Positions 32,945-41,797 are shown, counted from the stretch's first letter. The stretch: 64,000 bases of DNA from Gammaproteobacteria bacterium (GCA_029862165.1 JAOTXU010000015.1:18427-82426), one strand, 5' to 3'. Notes: a model not told the origin generated them from the letters alone. A program made the numbers and translations.

Positions 32945-33045
32945 CACGCGTGACCAGGGCAAACCCACCGAGAGGCGGGGACGCAAAGCCACCGGTCCTC
33001 ACACAGCCCATAAGGCTGTTCGGGCAGCGGGGCTGCCACGAAAGA
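32945..33045 (+). promoter_or_regulatory. Cyclic-di-GMP-I (GEMM-I) riboswitch
   Basis: The leader contains the class I signature in order: CAGGGCAAACC (32955-32965), a CCACC-GAGA-GGCGGG hairpin with a GNRA tetraloop, GGGACGCAAAGCC (32978-32990), and the tetraloop-receptor arm GGGCAGCGGGGCTGCC (33022-33036). These are the ligand-binding and tertiary-contact elements of the c-di-GMP-I aptamer. Two further stems lie between the aptamer and the next start: AGAGCCGC...GCGGCTC (about 33043-33088) and CCCGGCG-GTATG-CGCCGGG (33141-33159). The latter lacks a U-run, so translational control is more likely than termination. The controlled gene starts at 33182. Confidence 0.9.
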
Positions 33046-33181
33046 GCCGCTTCCGCTCAGCGGATGCCAGTCCCACAATGTGCGGCTCGTCACAGGCACG
33101 TTCCCTACTCTCAGGTGTAATGCTCTGGATATACCGGCAACCCGGCGGTATGCGCCGGGCTTGTCAACAGGGTTTGGGTCG

Positions 33182-33613
33182 ATGTTTGAGTTTCTGAAAA
33201 AATTCCGAAAGCAGGAGCAACCGCAGCAGTTGCCCGAGGCAACTGAAGTCTCGGGATTAACTGAACTCGAAGTTGCCAAAAAAATTGCCGATGTATTCCC
33301 GGGGATTAGTCATCTGGCGATCAATCTGACTATCACTGGCCCGGACAACGATGTCGAGCCAAGTCTGAACAATCGAAGTTTCGGACCGCAGTCCAGAGCA
33401 TATTTCGTTTTTCGCTGCAAAAACGCTGATTGCGTTGACGGTGGATTCGATTTGCAGGATGACCTGCTGGCAGCCACCGACGAAGGTCGTAACGAGTTTA
33501 GCGGTCGACGACTTTGCCATGGTTGGCGCAACGCCAGCGTGGTCGGTCAGCAAAAATGCTACTACGAGCTCAATTTCAGAGCTCACATCAGCTATTCCGT
33601 CGAACACGCCTGA
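33182..33613 (+). CDS. Uncharacterised protein under a c-di-GMP riboswitch
   Basis: A 143-residue protein starting MFEFLKKFRKQEQ; the frame extends upstream to 33080, but that part is riboswitch leader. It has a basic amphipathic N-terminus and a C-terminal domain with three cysteines (FRCKNADCVDGGF and RRLCHGW) and a terminal beta strand CYYELNFRAHISY. No family recognised. Neither a signal peptide nor a membrane segment is seen. The preceding riboswitch makes this a likely output of c-di-GMP signalling. The next gene, pepQ, starts 66 bases downstream on the same strand. Confidence 0.75.
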   Translation: MFEFLKKFRKQEQPQQLPEATEVSGLTELEVAKKIADVFPGISHLAINLTITGPDNDVEPSLNNRSFGPQSRAYFVFRCKNADCVDGGFDLQDDLLAATDEGRNEFSGRRLCHGWRNASVVGQQKCYYELNFRAHISYSVEHA

Positions 33614-33679
33614 TCGTTTCCTGGGCCGCTCGGCCTATTCGTCATATCATCTGAAATCCCACCGTCGGGATAACAGACA

Positions 33680-35005
33680 ATGAATGACCGTATAGCGGAA
33701 CTCTATCTGACGCACCATGCAAGCTTGCACGCACGTCATGCCGAGGCCCTCACCACTACCGAATACGACTGGTTGATTGTCTACTCGGGCAAGTCCCACC
33801 CGGTGTTTCTCGACGACAGCTTTTGCCCGTTCCGTGCGAACCCGCACTTCAAGACCTGGGTGCCGCTGCCGGATCATCAGGGCGGCGCCATAGTGGTAGG
33901 CCGCAGCGACACGCCGCGACTCGTTTATCTGCAACCGGAAGACTACTGGCACTCACCACCAGCCGATCCGGAGGGATACTGGCCGGCTCAGTTTGACCTG
34001 CGCATTGCACGCAGCGAACAGCAGGTTAGGGATGCATTGTCTGATCTGCCCGGTCGGATCGCTCTAATCGCCGATCATACGGTGCCGGCCGACATTGCCA
34101 GTCTGGGCGAGCTCAACCCCCCGGCACTGATCAACCTGCTGCATTTTGCCCGTGCCACAAAGACCGAATACGAAGTCGAATGTATGCGGCGCGCTAATGC
34201 GATAGCCGTACAGGGACATCGTGCTGCCGAAAAAGCCTTTCGTAGTGGGGCATCGGAATTTGAAATCCATATGGACTACTGCAGGGCCTGTGGTCAGGAT
34301 CCCGATCAGCTTCCCTACGGTAATATTGTCGCACTCAATGGCCATGGTGCTGTGCTGCATTATTGTGAGTATCAACACGACCACGACTCACCGCAGGCGT
34401 TCCTGATCGATGCTGGTGCCGCATTTAACGGTTATGCCGCTGACATCACGCGCACGTATTGTACGGCGGACAACTTTTTCGCCGCCTTAATCGATTCTTT
34501 GGATCGCACACAGCAAACAATTTGCGAACGGGCAAAACCGGGTGTCGACTATGTCGATTTGCATCTCGAGGCCAATACGCTGCTGGCCGCAGTGCTGATC
34601 GAGCATGGGGTATTAGGCTGTAGCGCCGAAACAGCGGTAGAGCTGGGCATCATGGCAACATTCTTCCCGCATGGACTGGGGCATTACATCGGTGCACAGG
34701 TACACGACGTGGGCGGTCATCAGGCAACGCCAGAGGGAACACAACGCCCACCGCCCGATGATCATCCCTTTCTCAGGCTGACTCGAACCTTGCAGCCCGG
34801 AACAGTTTGCACGATAGAACCCGGTCTTTATTTTATAGACATGCTGTTGCAACAGTTACGGGCAAGCGATGCCGGCAAACAGGTCGCGTGGGATCGGGTG
34901 GCAGATTTTCGGCCCTTTGGCGGCGCACGGGTAGAAGACGACATTCACATCACCGCGACCGGTCATGAGAATCTCACCCGGGCACAGTTCGCTGCATTGC
35001 AATAG
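33680..35005 (+). CDS. pepQ: Xaa-Pro dipeptidase PepQ
   Basis: M24-family metallopeptidase cleaving dipeptides with C-terminal proline. The 441 residues match PepQ length. The N-terminal domain has the PepQ start TTTEYDWLIVYSGKSHPVFLDD. Metal ligands occur in DAGAAFNGYAADITRTY (two Asp), HGLGHYIGAQVHDVGG (His), EPGLYF (Glu) and GGARVEDDIHIT (Glu). Cytoplasmic. It lies 66 bases after the riboswitch-controlled gene and may share its transcript. Confidence 0.94.
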   Translation: MNDRIAELYLTHHASLHARHAEALTTTEYDWLIVYSGKSHPVFLDDSFCPFRANPHFKTWVPLPDHQGGAIVVGRSDTPRLVYLQPEDYWHSPPADPEGYWPAQFDLRIARSEQQVRDALSDLPGRIALIADHTVPADIASLGELNPPALINLLHFARATKTEYEVECMRRANAIAVQGHRAAEKAFRSGASEFEIHMDYCRACGQDPDQLPYGNIVALNGHGAVLHYCEYQHDHDSPQAFLIDAGAAFNGYAADITRTYCTADNFFAALIDSLDRTQQTICERAKPGVDYVDLHLEANTLLAAVLIEHGVLGCSAETAVELGIMATFFPHGLGHYIGAQVHDVGGHQATPEGTQRPPPDDHPFLRLTRTLQPGTVCTIEPGLYFIDMLLQQLRASDAGKQVAWDRVADFRPFGGARVEDDIHITATGHENLTRAQFAALQ

Positions 35006-35051
35006 CCATCCGGACTAGACAAATTCACAGATCTTGGCTTCAATCAACGTC

Positions 35052-35579
35052 GTGTCCACGATCCAGTACAAATCGATTCTCCTGACAGCGCTGGTCTTGC
35101 CGCTCACTACGCTGGCCGATTCGGCAGACAACATGCGCACGCGCTTCGATCGCACGCCTGCGAAAAAGATCCTGGTGGAGAAATCGAAACGCCGGCTGAC
35201 GATGGTGCTGGCCGATGGGCGCGAGAAGAACTTTCGCATCTCGCTTGGCGGTCAACCCCGCGGCCATAAATGGCGCCAGGGTGATTCGCGCACTCCCGAA
35301 GGTACATATGCTATCGACTTCAAAAACGTCGACAGTGAGTATTATCTCTCAATGCGGATTTCCTATCCCAGCGAAGAGGACCTTCGTACTGCAGAGCGAC
35401 TCGGCGTAAAACCGGGCGGCCAGATCATGATTCACGGTTACCCAAATGATGCCCAACCGCCATACGAGGATTATCGCAATCGCGATTGGACCGATGGCTG
35501 TATCGGCGTGAGCAACACCGCAATGCAGGAAATCTGGCTGGCCGTTCGTGAAAAAACGCCCGTCACCATCACGCCCTGA
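35052..35579 (+). CDS. L,D-transpeptidase (YkuD family)
   Basis: A periplasmic peptidoglycan cross-linking or lipoprotein-anchoring enzyme of about 175 residues. The signal peptide (SILLTALVLPLTTLADS) is followed by the YkuD domain, with IMIHGYP and the catalytic DGCIGVSN motif containing the nucleophilic cysteine. The frame opens at a TTG at 35034; the GTG at 35052 gives a more normal signal peptide and is preferred. It follows pepQ by 46 bases. Confidence 0.88.
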   Translation: MSTIQYKSILLTALVLPLTTLADSADNMRTRFDRTPAKKILVEKSKRRLTMVLADGREKNFRISLGGQPRGHKWRQGDSRTPEGTYAIDFKNVDSEYYLSMRISYPSEEDLRTAERLGVKPGGQIMIHGYPNDAQPPYEDYRNRDWTDGCIGVSNTAMQEIWLAVREKTPVTITP

Positions 35580-35737
35580 TTCGCCGCACGATGCCGCTTG
35601 TTCGTTAGCACCGGTCATTCAGTGTGCCCGGCATCGCTTTCAGAACGGTTGTTATACGCCGATTTTCAGCTACCCTTAGTAGTGCCTTGGGGCTCCTGCT
35701 CAGGTTTTTCGGTTCCGATCGAAAAAGGAGGCTTGTA

Positions 35738-37084
35738 ATGGAAGTTCGCCGGCTGACTGGTGCTATTGTCGCTTCTATTGTGGGAGCGTTTTCTATCACC
35801 GGGTGCCAAACAGTACCACCACCTGAAGATGATCTGGAACGACTCGGCGAGGACATCTTCTTTAACGAAACATTTGCTGGTAATGGCCGCACCTGCGGCA
35901 CGTGTCATAGAGCTGAAGAAAATTTTGCCTTGTCGCCGGCGTTTATTGCGACATTGCCAGCGGATGATCCACTCTTTGTAGCCGAGACCAACCCAAACCT
36001 GGCGGATAATTTTGAAAACCCGGAATTGATGCGAAAATTTGCATTGATACTGGAAAACCAGGACGGGTTTGGTGATCTACCCAACAACTTCAACATGCGC
36101 GGCATTCCACATACATTGGCACTACCGACATCTATAGCGAGCGCGGACGGTCCACGCACCGGCTGGAGCGGTGATGGTGCTCCCGGCGATGGCACTTTGC
36201 GATCGTTTGCCGTGGGCGCAGTGATTCAGCATTTCACGCTTTCCACTAATCGTATTGCCGATGTCGATTTTCGATTACCAACGGAAACCGAACTCGATGC
36301 CCTCGAGACATTTCAGCTTTCACTGGGGCGGCAGGAGGAGCTCGACCTGCCGCTGGCTTTGACGGGCGATGTCGCACGTCGTGGTCAGGAAATATTCCTC
36401 GATAATGGGTTAGGCAAGTGCAACGCATGTCACTTCAACGCCGGCGCTAATGGCGACCCGGTTATTTTTGGCGATGCGGGAAATCTCAACTTCAACACTG
36501 GTGTCGAAGATCTGCCGGACCAACCCGCCGATTTGACCGGTCAAATGAATCCGCCGGACGACGGCTTTGGAAATCCTGGTATCGGCGAGTTCAACACACC
36601 AACCCTGATCGAGGCGGCCGATACCGGTCCGTTTTTCCACAACAATTCCGTTGAGACCATCGAGGGTGCAGTCGCTTTCTATAATGGCGAGTCGTTCAAT
36701 AACTCGCCGGCCGGACAGCTGCTTTCGGGTGCGACCGGCAGCGGTATTAATTTGGACGCGACCCAGGTCGTTGAGGTCGCCGCTTTTCTGCGTGTTATTA
36801 ACAGCCTTGAGAATATCCGCGAAAGCATCGATCTGATACAACGCAGTGAAAACATTCGCGGGTCCAACCGACTGCGCAAGATCGAGCTGCTGGAACGGGC
36901 CTCGGCAGAGACCCATGATGCTATCCAGGTGCTGGTCGGCGGCGGTCTACATCCGAGCGCGGTCAAATCGCTCAATCAGGCCAGACTGGCAATCGATACC
37001 GTATTGCGCCGCCATACCAGCGGCTACATTGCCGACGCGCTGGATGCACTGTCTGCCGCCCGTGACAAGTTAGTCGGAACATAG
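35738..37084 (+). CDS. Di-heme cytochrome c peroxidase-like lipoprotein
   Basis: A 448-residue protein with a lipobox SITGC near residue 23 and two heme motifs (CGTCH near residue 55 and CNACH near residue 228), the layout of the MauG/bacterial cytochrome c peroxidase family. AAAAAGGAGG precedes the ATG at 35738; the frame extends upstream without homology. Between the hemes lies PRTGWSGDGAPGDGTLRSF and after the second NTPTLIEAADTGPFFHNNSVETIEGAVAFYN. The last 100 residues are a helical extension not seen in CcpA-type enzymes. Peroxidase versus other oxidase activity is not resolved. It is followed 10 bases later by a small secreted protein. Confidence 0.87.
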   Translation: MEVRRLTGAIVASIVGAFSITGCQTVPPPEDDLERLGEDIFFNETFAGNGRTCGTCHRAEENFALSPAFIATLPADDPLFVAETNPNLADNFENPELMRKFALILENQDGFGDLPNNFNMRGIPHTLALPTSIASADGPRTGWSGDGAPGDGTLRSFAVGAVIQHFTLSTNRIADVDFRLPTETELDALETFQLSLGRQEELDLPLALTGDVARRGQEIFLDNGLGKCNACHFNAGANGDPVIFGDAGNLNFNTGVEDLPDQPADLTGQMNPPDDGFGNPGIGEFNTPTLIEAADTGPFFHNNSVETIEGAVAFYNGESFNNSPAGQLLSGATGSGINLDATQVVEVAAFLRVINSLENIRESIDLIQRSENIRGSNRLRKIELLERASAETHDAIQVLVGGGLHPSAVKSLNQARLAIDTVLRRHTSGYIADALDALSAARDKLVGT

Positions 37085-37094
37085 GAGCATCAAC

Positions 37095-37472
37095 ATGACC
37101 AAAGTAGTCTTACAAAGCGTCTTGATAATGCTCGGATTGACTTTTATCGGTTCCGTGTACGGCCATCCTGCGACCGAGAGATATATTCCAATCGGTTACT
37201 GGGTGAGTGTCGCTGACGGCTATACGTACATGGGAGAGATAAAATCCCACGACGCCGCGGTCCAATCGATGACCGTCGAAGGATCATCCGGTTACAAAAC
37301 CGTGGCGATCACAAAACAAACCAAAGTTTGGCTCGATCGTTCCAAATTGAAACTCACGAACCTGAAAGGCAGTTACAGCGACTGCCGCGAAGGACGTACG
37401 GTCGAGGTGAAATTCAAAGACGACAGCGACACCGAAGCAGAATGGGTGAAGGTCAGGATCACTACCCGCTAA
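37095..37472 (+). CDS. Small secreted protein, partner of the di-heme peroxidase-like gene
   Basis: A 125-residue protein with a signal peptide (VLIMLGLTFIGSVYGHPA) and a beta-rich mature part (KSHDAAVQSMTVEGSSGYKTVAITKQTKVWLDR). I do not recognise a family; the fold looks like an OB or DUF5666-type barrel. It is only 10 bases after the peroxidase-like gene, so they form an operon and probably act together in the periplasm. Confidence 0.7.
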   Translation: MTKVVLQSVLIMLGLTFIGSVYGHPATERYIPIGYWVSVADGYTYMGEIKSHDAAVQSMTVEGSSGYKTVAITKQTKVWLDRSKLKLTNLKGSYSDCREGRTVEVKFKDDSDTEAEWVKVRITTR

Positions 37473-37559
37473 GGATTGCAGAAGTCCTGGCCGCGGCCGG
37501 CCGCTCGAATATAGAACCGTAGCGGGAACGGGAACATCTGATGTCAGACTAGGCAGTGA

Positions 37560-39092
37560 TCATGCTTTCTGCATTTGTTGCTGGAACGTGATCGCGATGA
37601 ATTCCGCCGGGCGAGTGGGCGCGACGAGAATGGTGATTCTCAGGATTCCTTCCAGTATGTCGTCGGGTGTCATCGTTTCACCGAGTCCGACTTGCACGCT
37701 AAAAGCGTCATCCGGCGTGGCACCTGCGAGACCACCACGCTTCCAAATGCCGGTGAGGAAGTTTCTGGCCAGGTTCTTCACCGTAATCCAGGTGTTGGCA
37801 TCGTTGGGTTCGAAGACCACCGTCTTGATAGCCAGTTTCAGCGATTGTTCCAGCATAATTAAGGTGCGGCGCACGTTGATGTAACGCCAGTCCAGGCTAT
37901 TACCGTCAAGTGTGCGCGCGCCCCAGACCAGGGTGCCTTCGCCGGGGAAGCTACGAATCGCGTTGACCGATTTACCCTGAGGAGTGACGTTCAGATCTTC
38001 CTGCTCGTCGTGCGAAATGTTGACGGCCGGCCGGATGACACCGTTAAGGCTTACGTTGGCAGGCGCTTTCCAGACTCCGCGTGTGTTGTCGACCATCGTA
38101 TAGACGCCGGCCAGAGCGCCGCTGGGAGGCAGCAGATTCACCGAGCTTTTGATGGCGTGCAACAGACTCTTATACGCCGGACTCATCGCGATCAGGCTCT
38201 TGTTGAGTAGTTTTTCGTTAGCTTCAATATCCTTCTGTTCTTCTACTGACCAGCTTTTACCATCCAGTTTGCCGATCAGCTCGGCCTGCTGTTCCTGCTT
38301 TCCGGGCTCCGGCGTTTCGCCAATACCCAGCTCTGCCTTCATTAGTGCCTGCAGCGTTGCGCGGGTGGCCTTATCGAAGCTCTTAACGCCCAGATCGCTG
38401 TCTTGCACAATCGTTGTCTCGATCCAGGGATAATAGGCTGCTGCATAGTCCAGATCGTCGTTACCGAGCTTGCTACGGAAGGCCGTGATGCAATCAGGCT
38501 CTTCTGCGCGATCCTTGTAGCCATCATGAACATCGAGTATCGAGACACGGCTCTGCATCTCGCGGCAGTGTTTTATGCTCTGTTGCTGAACGCCGATACA
38601 ATCGTCTACAGCAAGCAAAACGGCATCGGGCACGACGACCATCGTCGGCTCCTGTTCGGTGACGAGTGTTTCAAATCCATCTTTCAACTTGTCCGCTTCA
38701 GGCGCGCCGCTGTAGTCGCCAATCGATACGATGTAGCACGGTCCTCCGCCATTTTGATAAAAAAGCAGCATGCTCCAGTAAAGATTGTATGCCTGGCTCT
38801 TTCGCTCGAGTATGTATTCTTTATCGCCTTGCCGTACGACCGTATCTGCAGTCGAGCCCACCGGTTTTTCGCTTAGCGCATAGCTGATCGGTGGACCAGA
38901 ACCAAAATGATCGTGGTATTCGGTCATCGATGTAATACGGCGAGGTGTGTTGTGTAACGTCTTGTCCTTGTTGACCGCTTTTTCCGTGTAGCCGACAAAA
39001 GCTGGCACAGCGGTAGCAACTTCAACGACGGAATTTGGGAGGGCGCCTTTCTCTACGATGTAGACGCCTGGCGTTTGCCTGACCTTTGACAT
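37560..39092 (-). CDS. Orphan contractile tail sheath protein (phage tail/eCIS type)
   Basis: A 510-residue protein homologous to the sheath subunit of contractile phage tails and extracellular contractile injection systems. It starts KVRQTPGVYIVEKGALPNSVVEVATAVPAFVGYTE, and the C-terminal domain contains the conserved EGTLVWGARTLDGNSLDWRYINVRRT and ends with ITFQQQMQ. No tube, baseplate, spike, LysM or AAA+ gene adjoins it: its neighbours are an RHH/RelE pair and a peroxidase-like operon. The gene is intact. It may be a stray copy, part of a system whose other genes lie elsewhere, or a domesticated protein. Confidence 0.9.
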   Translation of the reverse strand: MSKVRQTPGVYIVEKGALPNSVVEVATAVPAFVGYTEKAVNKDKTLHNTPRRITSMTEYHDHFGSGPPISYALSEKPVGSTADTVVRQGDKEYILERKSQAYNLYWSMLLFYQNGGGPCYIVSIGDYSGAPEADKLKDGFETLVTEQEPTMVVVPDAVLLAVDDCIGVQQQSIKHCREMQSRVSILDVHDGYKDRAEEPDCITAFRSKLGNDDLDYAAAYYPWIETTIVQDSDLGVKSFDKATRATLQALMKAELGIGETPEPGKQEQQAELIGKLDGKSWSVEEQKDIEANEKLLNKSLIAMSPAYKSLLHAIKSSVNLLPPSGALAGVYTMVDNTRGVWKAPANVSLNGVIRPAVNISHDEQEDLNVTPQGKSVNAIRSFPGEGTLVWGARTLDGNSLDWRYINVRRTLIMLEQSLKLAIKTVVFEPNDANTWITVKNLARNFLTGIWKRGGLAGATPDDAFSVQVGLGETMTPDDILEGILRITILVAPTRPAEFIAITFQQQMQKA

Positions 39093-39196
39093 GGCGTTTT
39101 CCTCTTAAGCGAACAAAGATATCAGAGACCAATGCCTCTTGCCCGTAGTCTTTGCGAGGAGCACCGCGACGAAGCAATATCGTTCCGTGCAGAAGC

Positions 39197-39463
39197 TTAC
39201 TTGCTGCGGTAGATATTTTTGCGATCGCCAATTTTGATTACGTGAACAATCAGCACCGTATCCTCGATCGTGTAGAGAATACGGTAGCGGCCCTGTCGGA
39301 TGCGGTAACGCTCGCGGCCTGACAGCTTCAACGCTCCGGGGGGTCTAGGATTGTCAGCCAGTGATTCGATTCGACTGATAATGCGTCGCCGATCTGCCTT
39401 CGTGGCGACTGATTCAAGTTCTTTGCGGGCCGACCTCTTTATCCGCAGGCTATATCTTGCCAC
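39197..39463 (-). CDS. RelE/ParE-family toxin
   Basis: An 88-residue basic protein of the RelE/ParE superfamily (SLRIKRSARKELESV at the start, then LSGRERYRIRQGRYRILYTI). The C-terminal VIKIGDRKNIYR contains Arg and Tyr often needed for ribosome-dependent mRNA cleavage. It overlaps the antitoxin stop by 14 bases and is transcribed after it, the common toxin-antitoxin arrangement. Inferred role: growth inhibition when the antitoxin is degraded. Confidence 0.9.
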   Translation of the reverse strand: MARYSLRIKRSARKELESVATKADRRRIISRIESLADNPRPPGALKLSGRERYRIRQGRYRILYTIEDTVLIVHVIKIGDRKNIYRSK

Positions 39464-39686
39464 GTCGTTTCAGATCCTTGACGACGTCCTCGAATGCATA
39501 GTCTGCTTCCTTCTCCCGAACTTCGAATGCTTCAATGTCACTGGCGTCTTCTGCAAGCGCGGCCTTGACAGCCTCGTTCACAAGCTCGGAAATGCTGCGA
39601 TCCGTTTCAGCCGATTTGAGACGAAGTGCACGATGCAGGAGCGGATCAAAGTAGACGGTAGCTCTTTTCAAGGTAGATTCACTCAT
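39450..39686 (-). CDS. Ribbon-helix-helix (CopG-like) antitoxin
   Basis: A 78-residue protein whose N-terminus ATVYFDPLLHRALRLKSAETDRSISELVNEAVKAAL is a ribbon-helix-helix DNA-binding fold with a strand-helix-helix layout. The acidic C-terminal part (EVREKEADYAFEDVVKDLKRRG) is likely the toxin-neutralising tail. It precedes and overlaps the RelE-type gene, so it probably autoregulates the operon. Confidence 0.87.
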   Translation of the reverse strand: MSESTLKRATVYFDPLLHRALRLKSAETDRSISELVNEAVKAALAEDASDIEAFEVREKEADYAFEDVVKDLKRRGKI

Positions 39687-39699
39687 CGCAAAAGGGTAG

Positions 39700-40245
39700 C
39701 GCTTTGACGTTAAGACGTCAACTTGCTAATAAGAACAATGCTGAGTTGGACGGAGCCGGCCAAACGGGCCGCCCAAAACCATCCCTTAGGAGATTCTACG
39801 GCATCGTCGCGGACGACTGGAGTGGGCTGTTTCCAGCCACAACTGTAGGTTGCCTCATAAGCCGACACCTCGCATACCGTGTGCAAGTTGTTGGCTTCGT
39901 GCATTTTCAAACGGAACCGCAATGCTGAGCGAACTCGCAAATTACTTTGGCGGGGCGCCCGAAGTAATCTCACGTGGCATTGCCCGCTACGGTGGCGCTG
40001 GCTCGCCAACCCGCAACAAACAAATAGTCAAATAAGTCAGTGCCGGCACCCAGCCTCTCGGCACCGTTTGCCACAAGCGGTCATTTGGGAAATGTACTCT
40101 GACCCCATTTCCCCCAAAGGTGTTCGATCCCGATTTCAGAGCCGCGGCAGAGCTGCAGGAGCCGCTGCCCGCGGGGTGGAAGAATACGCTTGTCAGCATC
40201 GTTGCCAGTCAGCTATAAACTACGACAACAAATGAGGTAGTAATC
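39700..40245. other. Gene-free interval with palindromes
   Basis: Nothing recognisable as a gene on either strand. It contains several inverted repeats: ATTACTT...AAGTAAT around 39940-39970, GGGAAATG-N11-CATTTCCC at 40087-40113 around CTCTGACCCC, and CCGCGGCAG...CTGCCCGCGG at about 40140-40175. The CTCTGACCCCATTTCCCC signature is similar in style to the GTCTGTCCCC palindrome of the 19.2-19.6 kb array. A ribosome binding site (GAGGTAG) for the next gene lies at its right end. Confidence 0.55.
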
Positions 40246-41655
40246 GTGACGCAACAATCAAATTTACTGGTGATCGGTGGCGGGCCCGGTGGTATCAGTG
40301 CCGCAACAAAGGCCGCGCTAGCGAACAAGACCGTCACGATGATCAATGATGGTCCTTTGATGGGTTATGGCATTGAAGGGGCATTCAAATCAAAGGCCGG
40401 GTTTGAAATTGCACAGCAATACACTTACTACCACTTTCGGGAAGATGTGTTCGGCCAACACGAAGAACCAGACTATTCTATGGTTCAGCGCGGGGTGCAC
40501 GAATCGTCGGGCACACTAACCAATATGCTCGATCATGAGCTCCAGCGCCTTGGCATTCGACTCGTCAAAGGCAGGGGCAGCTTTGTTGACGCTCGTAACG
40601 TAGAAGTCGATGGCGAGACCTACACTGCGGACAACATTGTGATTGCAACGGGCACCAGACCACGGGTCTTTCCCGGAATCGATATCGACGGATCAAGAGT
40701 CATCACCAGCGACGAAGCGCCTTCCATGCCACATTCTCCTGACTCTATTCTTATTCTGGGGGCCGGGGTAATCGGTTGCGAATTCGCCTGCATTTTCTCA
40801 GCTATGGGCTCAAAGGTTCATCTCGTTGATACGCAAAAGGTCATCTTGGGTAATGAAGATCCGGATGTCTCGGCATTCCTGCAAAAAGCGTTCGACCGCA
40901 GGGGTATTTGTGTTATTCCGGAAAGCCGTTACGAAAGCTTAACTGTCAATAAATCCAGCGTAACGACGCATTTGACGACCGGAGATATCGAGACCAGCGT
41001 GGTGTTGCTTGCGGTCGGCCGTGAAGCCTGTTCCAGTGAACTCAACCTGGAGGCGGCCGGTGTTGAATTTGATAAAAGAGGTTATATACCGACGACTGGT
41101 GAGATGCGGACAAATGTCAGCCACATCTACGCAGTTGGTGACGTTGGTTATCGCAACACGCCGGTTGATTTGTCACTGGTGCATGTCGCACAAGCCGAGG
41201 GCAGGCTTGCCGTAGCGCATATGCTTGGGCAACCAGTTCCGCAGAACATGGATCATGTGCCCTTTATAATTTTCACCATTCCCATGATCGCAGGCGCGGG
41301 TTTTACGGAAACAGAAGCACGACAAAAGTTTGGTGAGGTTCGGGTTGGAAAATATCCGTATGGGAGAAATCACCGTGCCCACACCATTCAACCACCCGTT
41401 GGCTTTGTGAAGCTCATAGTGGCACCTGAGGGTGATGATCGAATTGTTGGCATTCGCGCCGTCGGCAAAGATGCCGACACCATAGTCGGCACGGCCTCCA
41501 TCATGATTGAGCGCAGCTTGCCTTATACCTACCTGATGGAATCGATCTTTCCCCATCCGTCGTTGCTGGAGTGTTTGCAGGGTGCTGCGCACATTATCGC
41601 GGGGGATGCGCTCAGTTACCTGGATGGCGAAGAATTTTCGTTTCTGAATAGTTAG
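40246..41655 (+). CDS. Dihydrolipoamide dehydrogenase-like flavoprotein lacking the redox cysteines
   Basis: A 469-residue two-dinucleotide-binding-domain oxidoreductase. The FAD motif VIGGGPGGISAA begins at residue 8, an NAD(P) motif ILGAGVIGCEFA near 178, IYAVGDVGYRN near 298, and the C-terminal HPSLLE dyad of the disulfide reductases. But where the family has a CxxxxC redox disulfide after the first Gly-rich motif, this protein reads GPLMGYGIEGAFKSK with no cysteine. So classical lipoamide or glutathione chemistry is not expected; a transhydrogenase- or quinone-reductase-like activity is possible. The start is GTG at 40246 with GAGGTAG upstream. Confidence 0.85.
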   Translation: MTQQSNLLVIGGGPGGISAATKAALANKTVTMINDGPLMGYGIEGAFKSKAGFEIAQQYTYYHFREDVFGQHEEPDYSMVQRGVHESSGTLTNMLDHELQRLGIRLVKGRGSFVDARNVEVDGETYTADNIVIATGTRPRVFPGIDIDGSRVITSDEAPSMPHSPDSILILGAGVIGCEFACIFSAMGSKVHLVDTQKVILGNEDPDVSAFLQKAFDRRGICVIPESRYESLTVNKSSVTTHLTTGDIETSVVLLAVGREACSSELNLEAAGVEFDKRGYIPTTGEMRTNVSHIYAVGDVGYRNTPVDLSLVHVAQAEGRLAVAHMLGQPVPQNMDHVPFIIFTIPMIAGAGFTETEARQKFGEVRVGKYPYGRNHRAHTIQPPVGFVKLIVAPEGDDRIVGIRAVGKDADTIVGTASIMIERSLPYTYLMESIFPHPSLLECLQGAAHIIAGDALSYLDGEEFSFLNS

Positions 41656-41797
41656 ACGTTGAGGATCGGCGATGAGTCCTTGACGTTGTGATCCTTACAG
41701 CAAAACCGTATCGCTGAAATCAGGCGAGCCGACGGTAGATACGTACTATCATCCCCTCCCCGCAACATCATGCGCGTTTCGCGTTAGCCCTAGCGGT

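Noticed and set aside
37560..39092. Prophage or full contractile injection cluster
   Set aside because: Only the sheath gene is present; neighbours on both sides are unrelated and there are no other structural or lysis genes.
39700..40245. Integron attC site next to the toxin-antitoxin pair
   Set aside because: Several inverted repeats exist, but no R'/R'' core sites with the required GTT/AAC arrangement; the region also lacks an integrase.
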